Origin: Clitoria ternatea
Lineage: Eukaryota > Streptophyta > Magnoliopsida > Fabales > Fabaceae
DNA: 64,000 nucleotides
Direction: 5' to 3'
Assembly (NCBI GenBank): GCA_037962975.1
Contig: CM075669.1
Span: 81,698,001 to 81,762,000 of the forward strand
Part shown: in pieces, positions 57,048 to 64,000 of the stretch
How the letters are laid out: each line of letters opens with the position of its first letter
Numbering within the stretch: the stretch's first letter is position 1
Position numbers and translations under genes: made by a program
Notes under the pieces: model-generated
The model's input: the letters and a program-made list of their open reading frames with translations, nothing else
What the model was told of the DNA's origin: nothing
The model's database searches: none

Positions 57048-60000
57048 CATTTTTTATGAAATTTTGGTATTTATATTTAATTATTTATTTTTTAAAATAA
57101 AATAATATTAATAATAATATATTTATGTATTTTGAATAAGAATTTTAAAATGACTTAATTAGTATTCATTGATTAATGAAATTATATTAAGAATTTTAAA
57201 TATATTTATTATTCGCAATTTTTATTTTATGTTTTTATATTTATGTTTTACATATTTATGATTTAATTCTTATTAGAATTTTAAAATAAAATTTTGAAGG
57301 AATTAGACTATGGTTCTTTAGAACTTTTTGATCTACATAATATTTATGATTTTTTGGAATTTTTTGAAAATTTTTGAAATATTTTAATAAAATAATATAT
57401 TTTAAATAATTTTAAATTCATATAAAGTTACTTAAAATTAAAAATATTTATAAGAAAGTGAATTTAAATTATAAGATAATTTTCTAAAATCCATTTTAAG
57501 TAGATTTATCTAAAAATGATCGGTTTGAGAAAAATCTTGATTTTTTCCAATTGTTAAAAAATTAGAAACGTATCAATAAATTTTTATTAATAGAAAATTT
57601 TAGATTTTTAAAATTTAAACTTTATATTACTTATCATAAAATTAGTGAGAACTGATATAATATCGCTAAATTTCAAAAAGGACTAATTTTGAATATTTAA
57701 AATATACCGAGTGAAAGGTTACTATTTGGCTTAATAATTCAGCCGACATTTACTATGCAAAACATTGTACATGAACGAAATTTTCAAAAGGTGCACAGTA
57801 ACCAGGATTTAAATTTCAAAAAATACATAGTACTTTTATATTAAAATAATAGAATGCATAGTAATTTCCTTCCTATAAATACCGAAAGAATTCTTCTTTA
57901 GAATTCACAATTTCAGATTAAGTTTTCTTAATATAGTAGTGCTAGTGAGATAGTGGTGGAAGTAAGAGAGAGAAATAAAATTTTTAGAAGAAGGTTCTGC
58001 TAAAATTCTAAGGTAAGAATACATCTCTTTTATATTTTTAGGGTTATTTTCATATCGTTTTTGGAAATCTATTATTATAACGGAAATAATATTATTTTAA
58101 GTTACTATTATAAATAGTAAAGTACTATTTCAATAGTAAAATACTATTTCAATATTAAATTACTATTCAAATAGTAAATTACTATTTGTTGTTACTATTT
58201 ACCTTTACTATTCACGTTTTACTATTTACTATTACTATTCATGTTTTACTATTTACTGTTACTATTCACGTTTACTATTTACTCTTACTATTCATGATTT
58301 ACTATTCACTATTCACTATTCAAAAATTTACCATTTCTGTTTTAAGTAGAAATCTTAATTTTCATCTTATAACTATATTAAAGTGAAATTGGTATATTTT
58401 AAAACTCAGGGACGAGGCGCGCACTGACTTTCCATAACGAATCAAGATACAAGAGGTAAGGGGGAGTAGGATAGGAATACAATATGAAAAGACATAAGAA
58501 TAATGAGAGGAGTCCCCTACTCCTTTAAAATTTAATAATATTATTATTTTAAAATAATAATTATTTATCTTAAAAATTTATTATAAATTTTAAATTGAGT
58601 ATCTTGTGTAACTTGATCTAAATACCTATGCAAATACCTGGATAACCTATGCAAGGACTTGGACTATTATGACCTTGTATGGACTGAACTATATACCTAT
58701 GCGAGGATTGGACTATATGGACCTACATAAACCTATACGAGGAATGAACTATAAAGACTTAAAATTAATCTTATTAATTTAAATAACCATTAAAATTTGA
58801 ATTATATTTAATTGATTTGATTATAATTATTAGTATTTGATTATTATTGATGATATTTAATTTTGATTGATATTATTTGATTATGATTGACATTTTTTGA
58901 TTGTGATTGATGATATTGTGATTGATAATATTTGATTATGATTGATGATCTTGTGATATGAGTTTGAGCATATAGCAAGCATGACGGAAAGTTCAAATTC
59001 AGTAAGAATTTTCTTACCTTACTCTTTAAAGTTTTATTCTAAGAGAAAGTATTTTATAATTATTTTAGTCTTTTATTTCTTCTTAGAAATAATTTTCATT
59101 AACTTTATTTTTAATCTCTAGAATAAAATCTAGTATTAGAAAGAAGCTATTTTATGAAAATCAGAGGTTGAGATAATTAATTCTTGAATTAAATAAATTT
59201 TTTTATAGTTTTAAGTATTCTTAGTTAATGATTTTAAAAATTATTTTCTTTTAGAAATTAGAAATTTAAAGTAAATTTATTTTGGTTTTCCCCAACAAAA
59301 TAACTAAAGGATATTTTGTTATAGTCGAGATTTCTAAACTCAATCTAGTTAAGATTTAAATTGGGAAAGATTATGTAAATATATGAAGTTTTTAAAGAAA
59401 AAGTTTTGAGATATTTAAGGCTTGAAAACTCAATTTTGGTGAGATCTAAATTTGAAGACTGTACTAAATTTTGTTTCTGTATAACAGAAGTTCAAAGAAG
59501 AACTTATGGGAATGTACAGTTTATTATTGAGATGATTTGTGAACATTTATGGTATTTAATAATTGAGTTTCTAAAAGTCTTAACCAACTAAATATGCGAG
59601 TAGTTCATGCATCATGAATCATTAAAGAGAAATGAGATGTGATATTGCCTAGGGACGGATTATAGAAACCGAGGATACATTAGAGGAGGTTCAAATGCGA
59701 ACCTTGGGATGAGAGGGTGTGGAAGGGTGCTTCAGGGGACTTGGGGTCGCTCCCTAGTGTCGGGTACTTTCACAATAAAAACCTTCTCAATCTGACTATT
59801 CTCTAAGTGTTTCCACGCCAGTTGAGCTGTTCATATGCTATAAAGGCATTTATGTTATTATTATCCGGAATTATGGAACAGTGTAAACTCCTGGTTGGCC
59901 CAGTGCAAACTAAAACTTTAAGGGCCCACATGCATAGAATGAATGAGATGGTAGTATTAAAACATTGCATGACATTCATGTGATTGTGACATTCTATGTG

Positions 60001-60650
60001 GGTGATTGTGAATGAAAGTATAACTGTTATGTTATGAAAACTCTACATTCATAATTGCTTATGTGTATGATTGTGTTTGAAATTATTATATTAGATTGTG
60101 AAAACTCTTATGCTTATGTCTTATCTGTAAAGTATTATATTCTGTTTCTCACTCTCTTCTTGTTTGAATTTCTGTGTCCAAAATATATGTTATATGATAT
60201 CTAGCTAGCAGTTCAAGATGAAAGGATAAAATTATAAGAGGGTAAATTAGTCTCATCCTCAATCGGATAGGAGAAAAGATGTGACAAGAGTAGGATTTCA
60301 AAATCACATGGTTTGAAGATAAGGAAATGATTGGTTACAGTCGAAGTAGAGGTATTAAATCTTTAGTTTTAGTTTACCTTAATACAATATTAAGTTGGAT
60401 GATTGTAATTCAAGGTAAAGGTTAAACTTTAATAAACCTTATTCTTTGGATATGATACTGTAATCTTTGATCACTTATGATTTTCTGAAAGTTCATTTTA
60501 TCATTTTGAATAATTTGAAACTTTTTACTTTCAAAATTCAAAGGAAATCAGATGTATATACGTCCTTGTATACGCGAGATAAAGAGTGATAAATATGTAT
60601 ACCTTTCTAAAAGTTTTTTTATATATCTCTGTATATAAGGGGGTGTTACA
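57048..60650 (+). repeat. T3 5' LTR, main part
   Basis: Continuation of the LTR begun at 30166-30253. TATAAATA at 57874-57881 is the likely core promoter (62556-62563 in the 3' LTR). At 58090-58330, ACTATTCAC, TACTATTT and GTTTACTATT words form a loose AT-rich tandem region. At 58610-58740 CCTATGCRAGGA repeats. The end GGGGGTGTTACA at 60650 is inferred from similarity to Tekay LTR ends because the other LTR leaves the window. Confidence 0.65.
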
Positions 60651-61633
60651 AACGTAGTGATTTGTGATCATTTAAGATTAGAGAATTTATCAAATCTATG
60701 TAATGGTTGTAGTCAATTATGATGGAAAGAGTAATCACTTAGTTAAGGAATATTTAATTCATTATAGAGGGCAATAAGAAATGATTACATACCATGGATT
60801 GTCATGAAGCAAAGAACACAAGGATTTAACTAGATAAACAAGTACATGGATTAAGACATATTTATCCTTTCTCACTAGGATAATTTATTATACATGATTA
60901 CACTAAGGAAAATAAAGTAGAACATCTAGTACATCATAGATAGAGGTCTAAGAGTCTTGGCAATACAAAAAATATCCAAACTAGAGAAATCACCATAATG
61001 ATTATAAGAAGTGAGACACTTGTTACCATGAACTATAGTCCATCTCACCTTCGTTCTTCATCACTTCTAGGGAGGTTGGCCATCGAGTAGTACAATATTA
61101 CTTGAGGGAAAATATTGAAGAAATTAGATAGAATAGAGAAACTAAGAGACCTTGAAGTTATGATAGGAAGTGAGAATGGATTTAAATTTATAAGCAAGCA
61201 AAGGAGAGTGATGCAACGGTGATAACGGCTAGTTTAACAGCTAGTTCAACGGCTAGTTACTAACGGCTAGTTGTCCAGTAATTAATTCTTAGCAGTTTAT
61301 TTTACTATATTGCGAGTAGAAATTTTAATTTATAGATATTATGGATTATATTAAGTGATGTTTTGATGGATTAAGAAATGTAATTATTGAGGTGTTTAGA
61401 GTTAATTATCAGTTTAAGATGAGCATGGTTAACAAAATTAAGAGGGTGATATTTTTGAGTTTAGGAGAAATTACCTGATAAGATTAAAAAGAAGTAAATT
61501 GCAACATCAAGGAAAGGATGCATAATTATCAATAAAACTAGAAAACATATTATGATAGTTCACTTAGTTTATCCTTGGTAAGATTTAATAATATCAAATT
61601 TTGAGGACGAAATTTTTTTTTGGGGAGTAGAGT
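60651..61633 (+). other. T3 internal remnant
   Basis: 983 bp with no gag-pol domains. No initiator-Met primer site follows the presumed LTR end. AACGGCTAGTT and close variants occur four times near 61225-61275. The last 60 bases read TTTTGAGGACGAAATTT and TTTGGGGAGTAGAG, corresponding to the pol end and polypurine tract of Tekay elements. Confidence 0.6.
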
Positions 61634-64000
61634 TGTAACATCGCATTTTCAATACAAATAGAAAATAGATATTAATATATCTTTAATGAGAAATACTTAC
61701 TATTAGTTAGTTTATTATTATCATTTTTTATGAAATTTTAGTATTTATATTTAATTATTTGTTTTTTAAATAAAATGAAATAAAATAATAATAATAAAAA
61801 TATATTTATGTATTTTAAATGAGAATTTTAAAATAACTTAATTAGTATTCATTGATTAATGAAATTATATTAAGAATTTTAAATATGTTTATTATTCGTA
61901 ACTTTTATTTTATGTTTTTATATTTATGTTTTTACAAATCTGTGATTTAACTCTTATTAGAATTTTAAAATAAAATTTTGAAGAAATTAGACTATGGTTC
62001 TTTATAACTTTTTGATCTACATAATATTTATGATTTTCTAGAATTTTTATGAATTTTTTGAAATATTTTAATAAAATAATATTTTAAATAATTTTATATT
62101 CATATAAAGTTACTTAAAATTAAAAATATTTACAAGAAAGTGAATTTAAATTATAAGAAAATTTTCTAAGATCCATTTCAAGTAGACTTATTTAAAAATT
62201 ATTGGTTTGAGTAAAATCTTGATTTTTACCAACCGTAAAAAAATCGAAAATGTATCAATATATTTTTATTAACAGAAAATTTTAGATTTTTAAAATTTAA
62301 ACTTTATATTACTTATCATAAAATTAGTGAAAACAGATATAATATTGTTAAATTTCAAAAAGGACTAATTTTGAATATTTAAAATATACCGAGTGAAAGA
62401 TTACTATTTGGCTTAATAATTCAGCCAACATTTACTATGCAAAACACTGTGCATGTACGAAATTTTCAAAAAGTGCACAGTAACTAGGATTGAATTTTCC
62501 AAAATACACAGTACTTTTATATTAAAATAATAGAATGCATAGTAATTTTCATTCCTATAAATACCGAAGGAATTCTTCTTTAGAATTCATAATTTCAGAT
62601 TAAGTTTTCTTAATATAGTAGTGCTAGTGAGATAGTGGTGGAAGTAAGAGAGAGAAATAAATTTTTTTGGAAGAAGGTTCTGCTAAAATCCTAAGGTAAG
62701 AATACCTCTCTTTTATATTTTTTAGGGTTATTTTCATATCACTTTTAGAAATCTATTATTATATTGAAAATAATATTATTTTAAGTTACTATTCTAAATA
62801 GTAAAATACCATTTCAATAGTAAATTACTAATCAAATAGTAAATTACTATTTATCGTTAGTATTTACCTTTATTATTCACGATTTACTTTTTATCGTTAC
62901 TATTCACGTTTACTATTTACTATTACTATTCACTATTTACTATTCACTATTCACTATTTAGTATTCAAAATTTACCATTTCTGCTTTAAGTAGTAATCTT
63001 AATTTTCATCTTGTAACTATATTAAAATGAAATTGGTATGTTTTAGAACTCGAAGACGAGGCGCGCATGGATTTTCAATAACGAACTAAGATACAAGAGG
63101 TAAGGGGGAGTGAGATAGGAATATAATATGAAAAGACATAAGAATAATGGGAGGAGTCCTCTACTCTTTTAAAATTTAATAATATTATTATTTTAAAATA
63201 ATAATTATTTAACTTAAAAATTTATAATAAATTTTAAATTGAGTATCTTGTGTAACTTGATCTGAATACCTATGCAAATACTTGGATAACCTATGCGAAC
63301 TGGACTAAACCTATGCAAGGACTTAGACTATTATGACCTGTATAGATTGAACTATACCTATGCAAGGATTGGACTATATGGACCTACATAGACCTATGTG
63401 AGGAATGAATTATAAAGAATTAAAATTAATCTTATTAATCTAAATAACTATTAAAATTTGAATTATATTTATGATTGATATTTAATTGATTTGATTTGAT
63501 TATAATTAATAATATTTGATTTTGATTAATGATATTGTGATTTATAATACTAGACTATGATTAATAATATTTATGATTTGATGATATTTTATTGTGATTG
63601 ATGATATTACAATACTTGATTATGATTGATGAATGATTGATGACCTTGTGATATGGAGTTTGAGCATATAGCAAGCATGATGGAAAGTTAAAACTCAGTA
63701 AGAATTTTCTTACCTTACTCTTTAAATTTTTATTCTAAGAGAAAGTATTTTATCATTATTTTAGTCTTTTATTTCTTCTTATAAATAATTTTCATTAACT
63801 TTATTTTTAATCTCTAGAATAAAATCTAGTATTAGAAAGAAGCTATTTTATAAAAATCAAAGGTTGAATAATTAATTCTTGAATTAAAGAAAATTTTTAT
63901 AGTTTTAAGTATTCTTAGTTAATATTTTTAAAAAATATATATATTTTATTTTAGAAATAAGAAATTTAAATTGGTTTTCCCTAATGAAATAACTAAAGGA
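61634..64000 (+). repeat. T3 3' LTR, cut by the window end
   Basis: Begins TGTAACATCGCATTTTC. It preserves the pre-insertion target of the Tat element (TTATTATTATCATTTTTT near 61710-61725). Aligns with the 5' LTR to the end of the window. Confidence 0.8.

Larger units (their letters stand above)
30166..64000 (+). mobile_element. Outermost Tekay-like Ty3/gypsy element T3, internally deleted and split by the Tat nest
   Basis: The 5' LTR starts TGCAACATCTCATTTTC at 30166, is broken at 30253 by the Tat element, resumes at 57048 and probably ends GGGGGTGTTACA at 60650. The 3' LTR starts TGTAACATCGCATTTTC at 61634 and runs off the window. Long stretches of the two copies align (for example 57048-59313 with 61719-64000) at about 90 %. 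Only about 980 bp of internal DNA remains, without gag-pol, so the element is non-autonomous or deleted. It is called Tekay-like from the LTR start and the pol-end motif TTTTGAGGACGAAATTT before the 3' LTR. Confidence 0.75.

Overview
This is nuclear plant DNA, most likely from a eudicot and plausibly a papilionoid legume. It has one intron-containing plant housekeeping gene set among layered LTR retrotransposons of plant-specific lineages (Ty3/gypsy Tat with two RNase H domains, Ty3/gypsy Tekay-like, Ty1/copia), AT-rich spacers and microsatellites. The legume assignment is an impression from the style of the repeats, not a proof.

Layout. 1-11929 is the 3' part of a large Tat/Ogre-like element on the + strand: non-coding internal DNA, a 40-bp minisatellite (1320-2465), an intact antisense two-exon gene (aORF, 3157-5553, minus strand) with its own TATA box, a polypurine tract, and a 3' LTR (6088-11929) that is itself split by a solo Tekay-like LTR (8069-11742, target duplication GTAAC). 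Exactly where this LTR ends, a decayed copia element starts in the middle of gag (11930-14198), so the Tat element probably landed inside it. 14199-17714 is spacer with a small MITE-like element, a 5'-truncated LINE tail bounded by an 18-bp target duplication, and a TA microsatellite.

17715-26905 (minus strand) is the only host gene recognised: a PAT1-type mRNA-decay factor with five coding exons and 884 residues. Its 4.3-kb third intron has collected repeats. 26906-30165 is spacer with probable retroelement debris.

30166-64000 is a three-level nest. A Tekay-like element (called T3 here) starts at 30166. A complete Tat element (30254-57042, target duplication ATTAT) sits in its 5' LTR. A complete Tekay element in the opposite direction (31534-45569, 4.57-kb LTRs, target duplication CATGA) sits in the gag of that Tat element. 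By-eye LTR divergence rises from the innermost to the outermost element, which agrees with the nesting order. The Tat copy also carries the antisense aORF (52823-55527), here broken, with the same intron position and a TATA box at the same distance as in the left copy.

The most interesting system is this antisense, spliced, separately promoted gene carried by two diverged Tat elements. Second is an array of paired palindromes at the same place in two different Tekay-like LTRs, built from different palindromic words. Most nonsense codons in the retroelements look like C-to-T or G-to-A changes, as expected after cytosine methylation.
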